A DNA stretch of 64,000 bases, taken from Bacillota bacterium (GTDB taxonomy: Bacteria > Bacillota > UBA4882 > UBA8346). The DNA lies in assembly GCA_023400055.1 (NCBI GenBank), contig JAEXFN010000018.1, positions 62,001 through 126,000 on the forward strand, given 5' to 3'. Position 1 is the stretch's first letter; each line of letters starts with the position of its first letter. A model generated the notes under the pieces. It ran no database searches. It was not told where the DNA came from and was given only the letters and a program-made list of their open reading frames with translations. Position numbers and translations under genes: made by a program. This document shows, one piece after another, positions 46,251 to 56,169 of this stretch.

Positions 46251-47168
46251 TCAGCGGTTGACCGAGCGCGCCATGCGCGCGTAGGTGTGGCGTTTGCCCC
46301 GGATCGCAATGCTGTAACTCATGATATTCTCGGGGGCGGCGATCCCCGGAAATCCGGCGTCGCCCAAATGATGCAGGTCGGTCCCGCTCATCTTGCACAG
46401 CAGGGCGATCTGCCGGATGGTCTGCTCGTCGGCGCCCTCCTGCGAAGTGCCGATGGCGGTCATGGTCAGGCCGCCCAGACGGTGGACGGAGCGCACCATC
46501 TCCCGCACCGTCTCCAGGGTAATCCCAGGCACGGTGCCCGGCGCCGGCAGCAGGATGATGTCCGCGCCCGCCTCCCGGAATTGGCGCAGCTCCTCAGGGC
46601 CGATGATATCCTCGCCCAGTTCGGTCAGGACCCCCGCCGCATGCATCTTCCCGGCGGCGATCAACAACCGCTCGCCCACGCTGGCGCGGATCTCCCGGAT
46701 CGCCTTCACAATCGCCCGATTGCTGACCGCAGTCGCCGGATTGCCGGTCAGCACCACCAGGTCGGCGCCCATCTCACAGGCCAGGCGAGCGGTGGCGGCG
46801 CTGGCGCGCCGTCCCTCACTTAAGGGGACGGTCTGCAGGGCGGAAGCGCCCTCCTCCACCGGTTCCAGGTTGACCCCGATGATCCGGCCGGTCAGCCGCT
46901 TCAATTCTTTTATTATACCAGTTGGCGACGGTTCCGTGAGCCCATAAAATACCGGCGCGTTCAGATCGAACATATTCAACAGCAGGATATCGGCGCCAAA
47001 GGCGCAAGCCAACTCGGCGTTGCTGATATTCTGCAACAGCGGCTGAAAAGCGCCGATCACCTCGCTGACGATGATCCGGCCCTCGCTGGCGCGGATGGCG
47101 GTCAAGAGCTCGGCCTTGGTCATGGCCTCCAGATCGGAACGGTTGCAATCCAGGAAACGTTTGAGCAT
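46251..47168 (-). CDS. DUF7916-like TIM-barrel protein of a nag/PTS operon
   Basis: A protein of about 305 residues with no signal peptide. Its patterns are those of a phosphate-binding (beta/alpha)8 barrel: LASEGRIIVSEVIG-like N-terminus, ELACAFGADILLLNMFDLNAPV, GADLVVLTGNP, LIAAGKMHAAGV and LREAGADIILLPAPGTVPGI-like stretches. Close relatives are usually annotated as uncharacterised or as hydrolases next to PTS genes; I recall the family only loosely. It lies between nagE and nagA, so it should act on an amino-sugar phosphate or a downstream product. I cannot assign a reaction. Confidence 0.65.
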   Translation of the reverse strand: MLKRFLDCNRSDLEAMTKAELLTAIRASEGRIIVSEVIGAFQPLLQNISNAELACAFGADILLLNMFDLNAPVFYGLTEPSPTGIIKELKRLTGRIIGVNLEPVEEGASALQTVPLSEGRRASAATARLACEMGADLVVLTGNPATAVSNRAIVKAIREIRASVGERLLIAAGKMHAAGVLTELGEDIIGPEELRQFREAGADIILLPAPGTVPGITLETVREMVRSVHRLGGLTMTAIGTSQEGADEQTIRQIALLCKMSGTDLHHLGDAGFPGIAAPENIMSYSIAIRGKRHTYARMARSVNR

Positions 47169-47255
47169 CGCTCGTCTCACCTCGCAAGCTTGTCTGAAAC
47201 TTACACCGCAAGCTGACAGTTCAAGTTCATCCGGAAATAAAATTGCCTGAAAAGC

Positions 47256-47283
47256 GGCACAGGAGCCGCGAAGCTCCTGTGCC
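47256..47283. terminator. Hairpin between nagE and DUF7916-like gene
   Basis: Perfect ten-base arms GGCACAGGAG and CTCCTGTGCC. The T-run (CCTTTTATTTT) is on the plus strand; on the minus strand, where the genes run, only TTTT after two bases follows. It is probably an intra-operon attenuator or processing hairpin. Confidence 0.5.
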
Positions 47284-47296
47284 TTTTATTTTGAGT

Positions 47297-48709
<1,413 letters not shown>

Positions 48710-48878
48710 TGCATTCCCTCCGTTTTTTATTTTTTTATCCCAATCCGGAACGAGCCCGGATTAGTTTCCGATCCCCGATCACCGTAAGCCGATGTAAGGT
48801 TTGCTGCTGTGGCCAAGGCTTGCAACCGTTTTTCCCCGCCGACGCGGCTGGAAATGAAATCCGCCCCAGAAAAACAAA

Positions 48879-48935
48879 AAAAGCCGAAAAGTAAACACTT
48901 TCCGGCTTTTGCCTGTTCGTTGCACGCCAGTTAAA
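48879..48935 (-). promoter_or_regulatory. Leader terminator with RAT-like antiterminator, nagE
   Basis: On the minus strand a 14-bp stem (AAAAGCCGGAAAGT with ACTTTTCGGCTTTT, one wobble) is followed by seven T, about 170 bases before nagE. Its 5' arm overlaps CAGGCAAAAGCC, the 3' half of a LicT/GlcT-type RAT; TTTAACTGG upstream could be the diverged 5' half. By analogy with the ptsI leader, the adjacent antiterminator protein may control nagE. It may alternatively be the simple terminator of that protein's gene. Confidence 0.5.
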
Positions 48936-48973
48936 TATTACAAATATTCAATTAATTTGATTTTAAATGATTG

Positions 48974-49837
48974 TTAACCGCTTGTCAAGCCCACCGCCAC
49001 ATTTTTCAGCCGCTCGATATGCAACGCGATATAGCCGATCTCGGCGTCGGGCACCTTCAGCAACAGCTCCCCGCTCATCAGGGCCGATACCTTCTGGGCC
49101 ACCTTGTAGGAGGACTTGTAGGTCCTTCTGATGGCCGATAACAGGTCGTTGCGGATCGGGATATTTTTGGTGATCCGCTCGACCGCGAAACGAATGTGCG
49201 AGATGAACCGGACATAGTCGATGGACTTCCGGTCGATCGAGAGTCCCAGTTCGGACTCGATCAGTTCCAGGGCGCTGTTGCAGATCGAGGCGCATTTGAT
49301 GGTGTTGGAGAGCTTGCCGTTATTGCGCAGCGAATGGATGTGCAAGGCGATAAATCCGATCTCGCTCTCCGGAATCTCCAGCCCCAAACTGGCGGAGAGC
49401 ATGGCCACGGCCCTCTTGGCGACGGCATATTCCCGGCCGTAAAGGGTCTCGATCTCCACGATAAAGGGGTTCTCGATCTCATCGTGGCGGCGCAGGCGAT
49501 AGATAGTGAACGCGATATGGTCGATCAGCCGGATGTGAGTCTCGGCGTTGACCGGATCGTCGATCTCCGAACTGATCATGCAAAGTACCTCTTCGCAAAG
49601 ACCGATCAGGTCGGGCTCGACCACCTCCATCAGCTGGCTGAATTTAGCGCTGGTTTCCTGGTTCTCGATGCCGAAGATCTTGTCGAAGACGGTGGCCTCG
49701 TCGATTCGGTCGCCGGTTTTGCGGCCGAACCCGATCCCCTTTTTGATCAGGATCTTCTCCGTGGCATGATGTTTGGCCAACAGAACGTTGTTGTTGAACA
49801 CCTTGACGACTTCATAACCCGAACCGGTCTCCGGCAA
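48974..49837 (-). CDS. BglG/GlcT-family transcriptional antiterminator
   Basis: An RNA-binding antiterminator of about 288 residues. The N-terminal CAT domain (YEVVKVFNNNVLLAKHHATEKILIKKGIGFG) binds the RAT hairpin, and two PRD domains follow (about 65-165 and 175-280), regulated by PTS phosphorylation. Histidines lie in NAETHIRLIDHIAFTIYRL, LHIHSLRNN and FISHIRFAVERI. The TTG start has GGAGG eight bases upstream, and the frame before it has no ribosome site. It is divergent from ptsI, whose leader holds a matching RAT, and lies directly upstream of nagE. Confidence 0.92.
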   Translation of the reverse strand: MPETGSGYEVVKVFNNNVLLAKHHATEKILIKKGIGFGRKTGDRIDEATVFDKIFGIENQETSAKFSQLMEVVEPDLIGLCEEVLCMISSEIDDPVNAETHIRLIDHIAFTIYRLRRHDEIENPFIVEIETLYGREYAVAKRAVAMLSASLGLEIPESEIGFIALHIHSLRNNGKLSNTIKCASICNSALELIESELGLSIDRKSIDYVRFISHIRFAVERITKNIPIRNDLLSAIRRTYKSSYKVAQKVSALMSGELLLKVPDAEIGYIALHIERLKNVAVGLTSG

Positions 49838-50154
49838 ACATCTCACCTCCGAACCCGTAGCAGAGAATTTAACCATATTATAACATAACCCATTCAAGAT
49901 GCAAACCAGGCCCCGGCGGATGAACCGGCCTAGCCCAGATTAACCGGCAACCCGCCAAAAAGCGGACCGGTCCAGGGTTCGGGGCCCGAGCGCGGTTTCA
50001 GGGAGCGGCGGCCCGTCTCCCCGGCGGGCGGCGGTTGCCCGGGCCTGGCGCCACCGGCGGCGGTTTCGCTTGCCTCTGGATACAAAATGGGGATTGCAAA
50101 AAGAATAAGGATTGGTTAAAATTATAAGTAATCAAATATTACTGTGGTTTCGCA
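49838..50154. other. Divergent promoter region of antiterminator and ptsI
   Basis: About 320 bases. The left part is GC-rich without a recognisable feature. The AT-rich stretch near 50095-50145 is the likely ptsI promoter zone. I see no gene. Confidence 0.5.
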
Positions 50155-50219
50155 CGGTGTGTTACTGATGATCAGGCATTAACCTTCGAACCCTTTCGGG
50201 TTATGGTTAATGCCTTTTT
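50155..50219 (+). promoter_or_regulatory. RAT antiterminator overlapping a leader terminator, ptsIH
   Basis: CGGTGTGTTACTGATGATC followed by AGGCATTAACC closely matches the GlcT/LicT RAT pattern (GTTACTG, short loop, CAGGCA). Its 3' end is also the 5' arm of a strong terminator: GGCATTAACC (50175-50184) pairs with GGTTAATGCC (50205-50214), extended by AACCC/GGGTT and followed by five T. Only one hairpin can form at a time, so binding of the antiterminator should permit ptsI transcription. Confidence 0.85.
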
Positions 50220-50238
50220 CATTGGGAAAGGAGCTATC

Positions 50239-51948
50239 ATGCAGCAAGGAATTCCGGCCTCGGCCGGCATCGCCATCGGCAACGCCTTTCGCCTGGTCAA
50301 AGCCAACCTCGACGTCACCCGGCGGGTCATCGACGACCCGCAAGCCGAAACAGCCCGCTTTCAGGCGGCGGTCGCCGCCGCCAAAACCCAGATCGCCGCG
50401 CTGGTCGGTCTGGCCACCCGCCAGGCCGGCCCGGAGCAGGCCGCGATCTTCGAGGCTCAAGCGCTGATGCTGGAGGATCCGGCCCTGTCCGACGGCGTCA
50501 GCGCCAGCATCGCCAAGGACCGCGTCAATGCCGAATACGCCCTGAAATCCGTGATGGATCAATATATCACCCTGCTCGGGCAGGCGGACAACGAATACCT
50601 CCGGGAACGCACCGCCGATCTGCGCGACGTGACCAACCGGCTGCTCGCCGCCCTGGCCGGCGTCGCCTACCAGTCGCTGACCGATCTCCCCGGTCCGGTC
50701 ATCATCGTCGCCGATGACCTGTTGCCCTCGGAAACTGCCCAAATGGACCGGAGCAAGGTGCTGGGACTGGTCACCGCCCTGGGCGGCCCTACCTCCCATA
50801 CCGCGATCATGGCCCGCACCTTTGAGATCCCGGCCGTGGTCGGGCTGGGCGAGACCGCGGCGACGATCCATACTGGCGACCCGCTGATCGTCGACGGCGC
50901 GGCCGGCCTGGTAATCGTCCGTCCCGATCCGGCCCAACTCGAAGAGTATGGCGCCGCCCAAAATCGCTTCCGCCGCGCTCAGGCCGAACTGGCAGAACTG
51001 CGCACGGCTCCGGCGATCACCCGCGACGGCCGCCGCATCGAGCTGGCCGCCAACATCGGCGGTCCCAAGGAAGTCCCGCTCGTTTTGGAGAAAGGCGCCG
51101 CCGCCGTCGGCCTGTTCCGCACCGAGTTTCTCTATATGGACCAGCAAAGCGCCCCGTCCGAGGAGACCCAGTTCCAAGCCTATCGGGCCGTGCTCGCCAA
51201 GATGGAAGGCAAACCGGTGATCATCCGCACCCTGGACATCGGCGGCGACAAACAGCTGCCCTACCTGCCCATTCCCGCCGAACTCAATCCGTTCCTGGGC
51301 TACCGGGCGCTCCGGCTCTGCCTGGACCGGCGCGACCTTTTCAAGACCCAGTTGCGCGCGATTCTCCGGGCGTCGGTGCACGGCAATCTGCAGATCATGT
51401 TCCCGATGGTCTCGGGCATCGAGGAACTGCGGGCCGCCAAGGCGGTCCTGGCCGAGGTCCGCCAGGAATTGCAGGCGGCGGGAATCCCCTTCCGCTCCGA
51501 CATCGCGGTCGGAATCATGGTGGAGATCCCCGCCGCGGCGCTGATCTCGGACCTGTTGGCCCAGGAGGCCGATTTTTTCAGCATCGGCACCAACGATCTG
51601 ATCCAATACAGCCTGGCCGTCGACCGCACCAACCAGAAGGTGGCCGGTCTCTATAACCCGTTTCACCCGGCCGTGCTGCGGCTGATCAAACTGATCGCCG
51701 ACAACGCCCACCGCGCCGGCAAATGGGTCGGCCTCTGCGGCGAGATGGGCGGCGATCCCCGGCTGATTCCGCTGCTGGTCGGATTGGGCCTCGACGAGCT
51801 CAGCATGAATGCCGGCGCGCTGCTCGCCGCCAAGAAACGCATCCGCGCCCTGGACTCCGGCGAGTGCGCCCACCACGCCCAGCAGGCGCTGCAACTGGCC
51901 ACCGCGGCCGAGATCGAAGCCTATATGACCCGTTCGATCGGCGCATAA
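50239..51948 (+). CDS. ptsI: PTS enzyme I (phosphoenolpyruvate-protein phosphotransferase)
   Basis: A protein of about 569 residues that moves phosphate from PEP to HPr. The phospho-histidine lies near residue 187 in LGGPTSHTAIMARTFEIPAVVG, and the PEP site includes GLFRTEFLYMD, FSIGTNDLIQYSLAVDR and GLCGEMGGDP with the conserved Cys near 499. I chose the ATG seven bases after AGGAG rather than the longer frame. It is followed by ptsH and preceded by a RAT/terminator switch. Confidence 0.97.
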   Translation: MQQGIPASAGIAIGNAFRLVKANLDVTRRVIDDPQAETARFQAAVAAAKTQIAALVGLATRQAGPEQAAIFEAQALMLEDPALSDGVSASIAKDRVNAEYALKSVMDQYITLLGQADNEYLRERTADLRDVTNRLLAALAGVAYQSLTDLPGPVIIVADDLLPSETAQMDRSKVLGLVTALGGPTSHTAIMARTFEIPAVVGLGETAATIHTGDPLIVDGAAGLVIVRPDPAQLEEYGAAQNRFRRAQAELAELRTAPAITRDGRRIELAANIGGPKEVPLVLEKGAAAVGLFRTEFLYMDQQSAPSEETQFQAYRAVLAKMEGKPVIIRTLDIGGDKQLPYLPIPAELNPFLGYRALRLCLDRRDLFKTQLRAILRASVHGNLQIMFPMVSGIEELRAAKAVLAEVRQELQAAGIPFRSDIAVGIMVEIPAAALISDLLAQEADFFSIGTNDLIQYSLAVDRTNQKVAGLYNPFHPAVLRLIKLIADNAHRAGKWVGLCGEMGGDPRLIPLLVGLGLDELSMNAGALLAAKKRIRALDSGECAHHAQQALQLATAAEIEAYMTRSIGA

Positions 51949-51979
51949 CGGACCAAAGCAAAGTAAGGAGGCATCCGCC

Positions 51980-52243
51980 ATGAAAGAAGTCACCTTAACC
52001 GTCAAAAGCGAGAACGGCATGCACGCCCGTCCCGCGTCCCTGCTCGTCAGCCAGGTCGGCAAGGTCAAGTCGGACGTCACCATCCGCAAGGGTGAGCACC
52101 AGGCCAACCTGAAGAGCCTGATGGGACTGCTGAGCCTGGGCATCTGCCAGAACGACACCGTCACCATCCAGATCAGCGGCGGCGACGAAGCCAAAGTGCT
52201 GGACCTGATCGTCCGGAGCGGGCAGGAGTATGGGCTGTGGTAA
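51980..52243 (+). CDS. ptsH: PTS phosphocarrier protein HPr
   Basis: An 87-residue HPr. GMHARPAS contains the enzyme-I target His15, and ANLKSLMGLLSLG contains Ser46, the site for HPr kinase in Bacillota, so it can also act in catabolite control. AAGGAGG precedes the ATG. The order ptsI-ptsH is the reverse of the usual one. Confidence 0.97.
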   Translation: MKEVTLTVKSENGMHARPASLLVSQVGKVKSDVTIRKGEHQANLKSLMGLLSLGICQNDTVTIQISGGDEAKVLDLIVRSGQEYGLW

Positions 52244-52260
52244 TCCAGCCGCGTCCCATA

Positions 52261-52283
52261 CTCCCCCGGGTGACCCGGGGGAG
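52261..52283 (+). terminator. Hairpin after ptsH
   Basis: Perfect ten-base arms CTCCCCCGGG and CCCGGGGGAG with a three-base loop, 18 bases past the ptsH stop, followed by GATTCTTTCT. A probable terminator with a weak T-run. Confidence 0.7.
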
Positions 52284-52362
52284 GGATTCTTTCTGACTCG
52301 TTGCCGCTGCTATAGCTGAAATTGGATTGGATTACTGAAACAATTTTTCAACGACCGCAATT

Positions 52363-52411
52363 CCAAAGGGTGTCCCACTACACCCTTTGGTCCGTCGGTA
52401 TCACCGACGGA
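52363..52411. repeat. REP-like hairpin pair, copy 3
   Basis: A 28-bp palindrome (arms CCAAAGGGTGT and ACACCCTTTGG) is the exact inverse of 9337-9364. A second hairpin, TCCGTCGG/CCGACGGA, follows directly. Confidence 0.85.
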
Positions 52412-52697
52412 CTCTCCAATGAAAGACGCTTCCATGCTGAAATTATACCGCGAAAAGCCGGGCCCGAAGTATCGTTTTCGTACCCGAAAAATATCATCCG
52501 CCTCCCGACCCATGATTCGCAGGATTCAAGGATTAACATGATTCAATTCGGCCGAGGCCCGAGGGATCCTTACATTAAAAAGCCGATCACGGATTAACGG
52601 ATTTAAGGATTTCACGGAAAAACCCACTTCCCGATCGCTAGGCCGTGGAATCCTTTCATCCGTTAAATCCGTGATCAAGTCTTTTTGCCAATCAACA

Positions 52698-52928
52698 AGC
52701 TCTCTCAGTCACTCAACAAGCTCATTTTGTGGATAAACAAGCTCTTTTTGTGAATAAAAGAGTTCTTTTTGTGAATAACTGAGCTCTTTCAGTCGCTCAA
52801 CAAGCTCTTTTTGTGGATAAACAAGCTCTTTTTGTGAATAACTAAGCTCTTTCAGTCACTCAACAAGCTCATTTTGTTAATGAAAGAGCTCTTTTTGTGA
52901 ATAAATGATCTATTCCTGTGGATAAATG
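52698..52928. repeat. Tandem array of eleven 21-bp units, two unit types
   Basis: Units begin at 52698, 52719, 52740 and so on, every 21 bases. Type 1 is AGCTCTTTCAGTC(G/A)CTC as in the 10013 array. Type 2 is AGCTCTTTTTGTG(G/A)ATAA. Type 2 units contain TGTGGATAA or TGTGAATAA. Confidence 0.92.
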
Positions 52929-52967
52929 GCTCCGTTGAACATGATTAACAACCCCGACTGTGGATAA
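52728..52967 (-). other. Phased cluster of eight DnaA-box-like 9-mers
   Basis: Read on the minus strand, TTATCCACA occurs at 52728, 52812, 52917 and 52959, and TTATTCACA at 52749, 52770, 52833 and 52896 (left ends). Every spacing is 21 bases or a multiple, including the last site, which lies beyond the clear tandem array. All match the TTATNCACA consensus and share one orientation and one helical face. No dnaA, dnaN or AT-rich unwinding region is adjacent, so I do not call it an origin. Confidence 0.7.
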
Positions 52968-53226
52968 CTCGGGGAAATGCCGTTAAAATCGTATTCATTC
53001 GGCATCCCTCAGCATTCAGTCAGCTTTCATAAGGACCCGGCAACTCATTCCGTCAACTCCTTTTCTCCGCCTGCCATTCTCCCCTAAATCCTCCTCCCTT
53101 CCCCGGCCGCTTCCTTCCTTAGCACCACTTACCGAAAGGGAACCCCCCGGCCCATCCAGAAATATCTTACGTCGAAAAAAAGTCGGGAAAAAGGGGCTCA
53201 CTCCCAACCCCTTCCCGATGCGAATG

Positions 53227-53370
53227 AAAAGCGTTGTGATAAACCCTGCCCGAAAAGGTCAGGACGATCACAAAAGCTCAGAGAAGCAAGGGATAAAGTC
53301 GTTCTAAAATCTTTGCAAAGCAATTTCCCAATTGAAAAGATTTTACCCCATGGCTTCTAAAAAACGCTGA
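53227..53370 (+). repeat. Interspersed structured element, copy B
   Basis: Starts AAAAGCGTTGTGATAAACCC, has AGAAGCAAGGGATAAAG in the middle, and ends GATTTTACCCCATGGCTTC then TAAAAAACGCTGATAAA. The middle and end are partly complementary and can fold back. The downstream gene's ribosome site AAAGGAG abuts its end. Confidence 0.8.
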
Positions 53371-53393
53371 TAAAGGAGAGAAGCATTCACCGC

Positions 53394-54353
53394 ATGAAAG
53401 GACAACCGCTGCAAAGAAACGGCCGCTGGAGCATGGTCCCGCTGATTCTGGCCGGAATGTTGCTGGCCTGCGGCCAGGCGGCGCAGGCCGTCGCGCCCAA
53501 GCCGGTCGTGACCTACACGGTCGCCCCGGGCGATTCCTTATACGCCATCGCCGGCAAATTCGGTTTCAGCGCCGCCGATCTGAAACGAGCCAATGCCCTG
53601 GGCGCCGACTGGCTGATTCCGGGACAAGTGCTGATCGTGCCCGGCCCCGGTGCACTGCCCGAGAGCTACACCGTACAAAAGGGCGACACCCTGTACCGCA
53701 TCGCCCAAAAATTCGGCATCACCGTGGCCGATCTGATGAACGCCGGCCAACTGACCGATACGGCGCTGCTGCCCGGCCAACAGCTGAAGTTCCCCGATAC
53801 CGAGCAGCCGGCCGGGGCGACCCAGCCGCTGGCCCAGATCCTGTCCGCCAAGGGCTGGTCCGACGGCGATCCACTGCAGATCGTGGTCGACAAGTCCGCC
53901 CACCTGCTCTCGATCTTCAGCGACGACAACTGGCTGAAGACCTACCCGGTCCAGCTGGGCGACGGTGGCCTGGGGCCCAAAGAGCGCCAGGGCGATCACC
54001 AAACGCCGCAGGGCTTCTTTTATATCGTCGAAAAATCGATCCTCACTCCCAACGATGAGTTCCTCGGCTCGCGCTGGTTGCGGCTGGGCTATCCCAACAG
54101 CGGCGACGCCATCCGCGGCCTCACCGGCAAGCTGATCGGCCCGGACGATTACCAGAGCATCACCACCGCCTTTGCCAACCGGGCGACCCCGCCCCAGTAC
54201 ACCGTCTTGGGCGGCGGCGTCGGCATCCACGGCGGCGACCGGCCCGAACTGGGTCCCGACTGGACCTGGGGTTGCGTCGGCCTGACCGACCAGAATGTCG
54301 AGGAGTTTTTCCCCTACGTCAACCCGGGGACGCCGGTGATCATTCAGCCCTGA
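53394..54353 (+). CDS. LysM-repeat L,D-transpeptidase (YkuD family)
   Basis: A 319-residue cell-envelope enzyme that would make 3-3 crosslinks in peptidoglycan or attach proteins to it. An N-terminal signal region (PLILAGMLLACGQAAQA) could be cleaved as a lipoprotein at LLAC or at AQA. Two LysM motifs follow (about 40-84, YTVAPGDSLYAIAGKFG, and 91-135, YTVQKGDTLYRIAQKFG), then a YkuD domain (about 160-318) with IHGGDRPELGPDWTWGCVGLT holding the catalytic His and Cys. The usual S-x-G-C is here T-W-G-C. AAAGGAGAG lies 10-15 bases upstream. Confidence 0.93.
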   Translation: MKGQPLQRNGRWSMVPLILAGMLLACGQAAQAVAPKPVVTYTVAPGDSLYAIAGKFGFSAADLKRANALGADWLIPGQVLIVPGPGALPESYTVQKGDTLYRIAQKFGITVADLMNAGQLTDTALLPGQQLKFPDTEQPAGATQPLAQILSAKGWSDGDPLQIVVDKSAHLLSIFSDDNWLKTYPVQLGDGGLGPKERQGDHQTPQGFFYIVEKSILTPNDEFLGSRWLRLGYPNSGDAIRGLTGKLIGPDDYQSITTAFANRATPPQYTVLGGGVGIHGGDRPELGPDWTWGCVGLTDQNVEEFFPYVNPGTPVIIQP

Positions 54354-54381
54354 GCGGAGCCAACTTAGGGAAAAGCGATCA

Positions 54382-54408
54382 AAAAAACCCGCTATCGGCG
54401 GGTTTTTT
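54382..54408. terminator. Bidirectional terminator between L,D-transpeptidase and rpoN
   Basis: AAAAAACCCGC and GCGGGTTTTTT around TATCG. The A-run and T-run on either side fit termination of both converging genes. Confidence 0.85.
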
Positions 54409-54462
54409 GCTTGAAACGCAAAATGGAAGCCAAGCATCCTCGGCTCGAACCGGAGCCGGGCT

Positions 54463-55884
54463 TTAAAACGCGCGGCGCAGGCCGGAAGCGGGAATTCCCA
54501 GTTCCTCGCGGTATTTGGCGATGGTCCGGCGCGAGATCCGGATGCCGTGCCCTTGCAAAATCCCGGCCAGCTGTTGATCGCTGAACGGTTCCAGTTTGGC
54601 TTCGGCTTCGATGATCTCCCGGAGCAAAGCCTTGATGGCCGTGGTCGAGGCGCCGGTCGCGGCATCCGTGGCGATGCTGCCGCTGAAGAAATATTTGAAC
54701 GGATACAGGCCGAAGGGCGTCGCCACATATTTGCCGTCCGCCGCGCGGCTGACGGTCGATTCGTGAAACCCGGCGGCATCGGCCATCTGTTTGAGGGTCA
54801 GCGGCCGCAGCCGGGACGGGCCCCGGTCAAAGAAGGGTCGCTGCAGCTCGAGCAGTATCCCGGCCAGCTTGGTCAGGGTCAGGCGGCGCTGCTCGACCGC
54901 CTTGATCAAGTTCAGCGCGGCGCGCCACTTCTTTTCCAGGAACTCCAGGCTGGAGCGGTCGATGGCTCCCTTCTGGCGCAACAGCCGGCCGTAAAAAGGA
55001 TTCAACCGCAAGCGGGCCGAGTCCGGTTCGTTCACCAGGATCAGCCAGTCTGCGCCGCTGCGTTGGAAGGTAATATCCGGGATCAGATAACCTTCCGGCT
55101 CGGCTGCGCCGCTCAGCCGGCCGGGCCGGGGATTGAGGCGGCGGATCAAGGCGACCGCGGCTTGCACCTTGGCATAGGGTTGCTTCAATTCCAGCGCGAT
55201 CCGGGCGAGTTTGCGGCCGGCCAGCGCTTCCAGGTGATCGCGGGCGATGGCGACGGCGATGGCCACGCTCTCCGCTTGCGACGGGTCGGCCATGGCGCCG
55301 AGCTGCAGCAGCAGGCATTCGGCCAAGTCCCGGGCGCCCACGCCACAGGGCTCGAAGCTCTGAACCAGCTTCAGAACCCTTTCCACCGTGGCCACGCTAG
55401 CGCCGCAGGCTTCGGCCGCCTCAGCGACCGAACAGCGCAGATAGCCGTCATCGTCGATGTTTTCGATCAAATAGCTCCCGATGGCCAGGGTGGCCCGGTT
55501 CCCGGTATTCAAACGCAGCTGCTGCAACAGCTGGTCCGCCAGGGACGGGACCGGCCCGGCGCAGTATTCGTGACCGGACCCGGCCGGGGACCGTTCCGGC
55601 GCGACCGCGCCCTGGTCCCAATCGTCGGAATTCCCCAGATACTCGGCGAGTTCGGCCAGGTCGGCCGGTTGCTCCGGCGGCGCCCCGGCTTCCCAGTCTC
55701 CCTCCGGCGCTTCGGCCGGGTCCGCCAATTCCAGCACGCAGTTCTCGGCCAACTGTTCATCCAGGAATGACTGGAGCTCGACCGCAGGCATCGCCAAGAT
55801 CGCCAGCGATTGGCGGAACTGTTGGGTAATCAGCAGTTTTTGGACTGTCGCCAGGTTTTGATCTTGCGTGGCGCCGATCATCAC
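54463..55884 (-). CDS. rpoN: RNA polymerase sigma-54 factor
   Basis: A 473-residue alternative sigma factor that needs AAA+ activators. Region I (LITQQFRQSLAILAMPAVELQSFLDEQLAENCVLEL) is Gln-rich and activator-responsive, an acidic region II follows, then the core-binding and HTH regions. The RpoN box reads ISRRTIAKYREELGIPAS near the C-terminus, close to the ARRTVAKYRE consensus. It converges on the L,D-transpeptidase gene and is not obviously part of an operon. No sigma-54 activator gene is in the window. Confidence 0.96.
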   Translation of the reverse strand: MMIGATQDQNLATVQKLLITQQFRQSLAILAMPAVELQSFLDEQLAENCVLELADPAEAPEGDWEAGAPPEQPADLAELAEYLGNSDDWDQGAVAPERSPAGSGHEYCAGPVPSLADQLLQQLRLNTGNRATLAIGSYLIENIDDDGYLRCSVAEAAEACGASVATVERVLKLVQSFEPCGVGARDLAECLLLQLGAMADPSQAESVAIAVAIARDHLEALAGRKLARIALELKQPYAKVQAAVALIRRLNPRPGRLSGAAEPEGYLIPDITFQRSGADWLILVNEPDSARLRLNPFYGRLLRQKGAIDRSSLEFLEKKWRAALNLIKAVEQRRLTLTKLAGILLELQRPFFDRGPSRLRPLTLKQMADAAGFHESTVSRAADGKYVATPFGLYPFKYFFSGSIATDAATGASTTAIKALLREIIEAEAKLEPFSDQQLAGILQGHGIRISRRTIAKYREELGIPASGLRRAF

Positions 55885-56169
55885 TCATCCACCTCATTCT
55901 CCGGCCGACCCCGCGGGCCGGGGCAAAACTCGGATATGGCCGGGTCCCTTGAGTGGATCAATACGGAATCCGCCGCCATTCTCCTGCTGTTTTTTTCGAA
56001 AAACGCCCCCGGATTTTCCGGGAAAAATTCATGGCAAGCGACAAAAAATGCCGCCAGGAAACCAACGTCCAGCGGAGAATCGTCCTCGCGCCGCCCCACC
56101 GCAGCCGACGGGGCCGCCAAATAAAGAATCCCCTGGCGACGGGGATTTTCGAACCGTGTTGCGCAGCGG
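55885..56169. other. rpoN upstream spacer
   Basis: About 285 bases between the rpoN start and the GntR stop. It should hold the rpoN promoter. Short frames here are unconvincing and no clear terminator for the GntR transcript is visible. Confidence 0.45.

Larger units (their letters stand above)
52284..53393. other. Gene-free spacer with REP, DnaA-box array and structured element
   Basis: About 1.1 kb between ptsH and the L,D-transpeptidase gene. It contains a REP-like pair of hairpins (52363-52411), a 21-bp tandem array with DnaA-box-like sites (52698-52967) and copy B of the interspersed element (53227-53370), which ends next to the ribosome site of the following gene. I find no gene in it. 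Confidence 0.7.

Noticed and set aside
50179..52194. 671-residue minus-strand frame opposite ptsI-ptsH
   Set aside because: It is a GC-driven shadow; the plus strand encodes clear enzyme I and HPr.
52728..52967. Chromosomal replication origin
   Set aside because: DnaA-box-like sites are present, but there is no dnaA, dnaN, gyrase or rpmH gene nearby and no clear AT-rich unwinding region, so I report only the site cluster.
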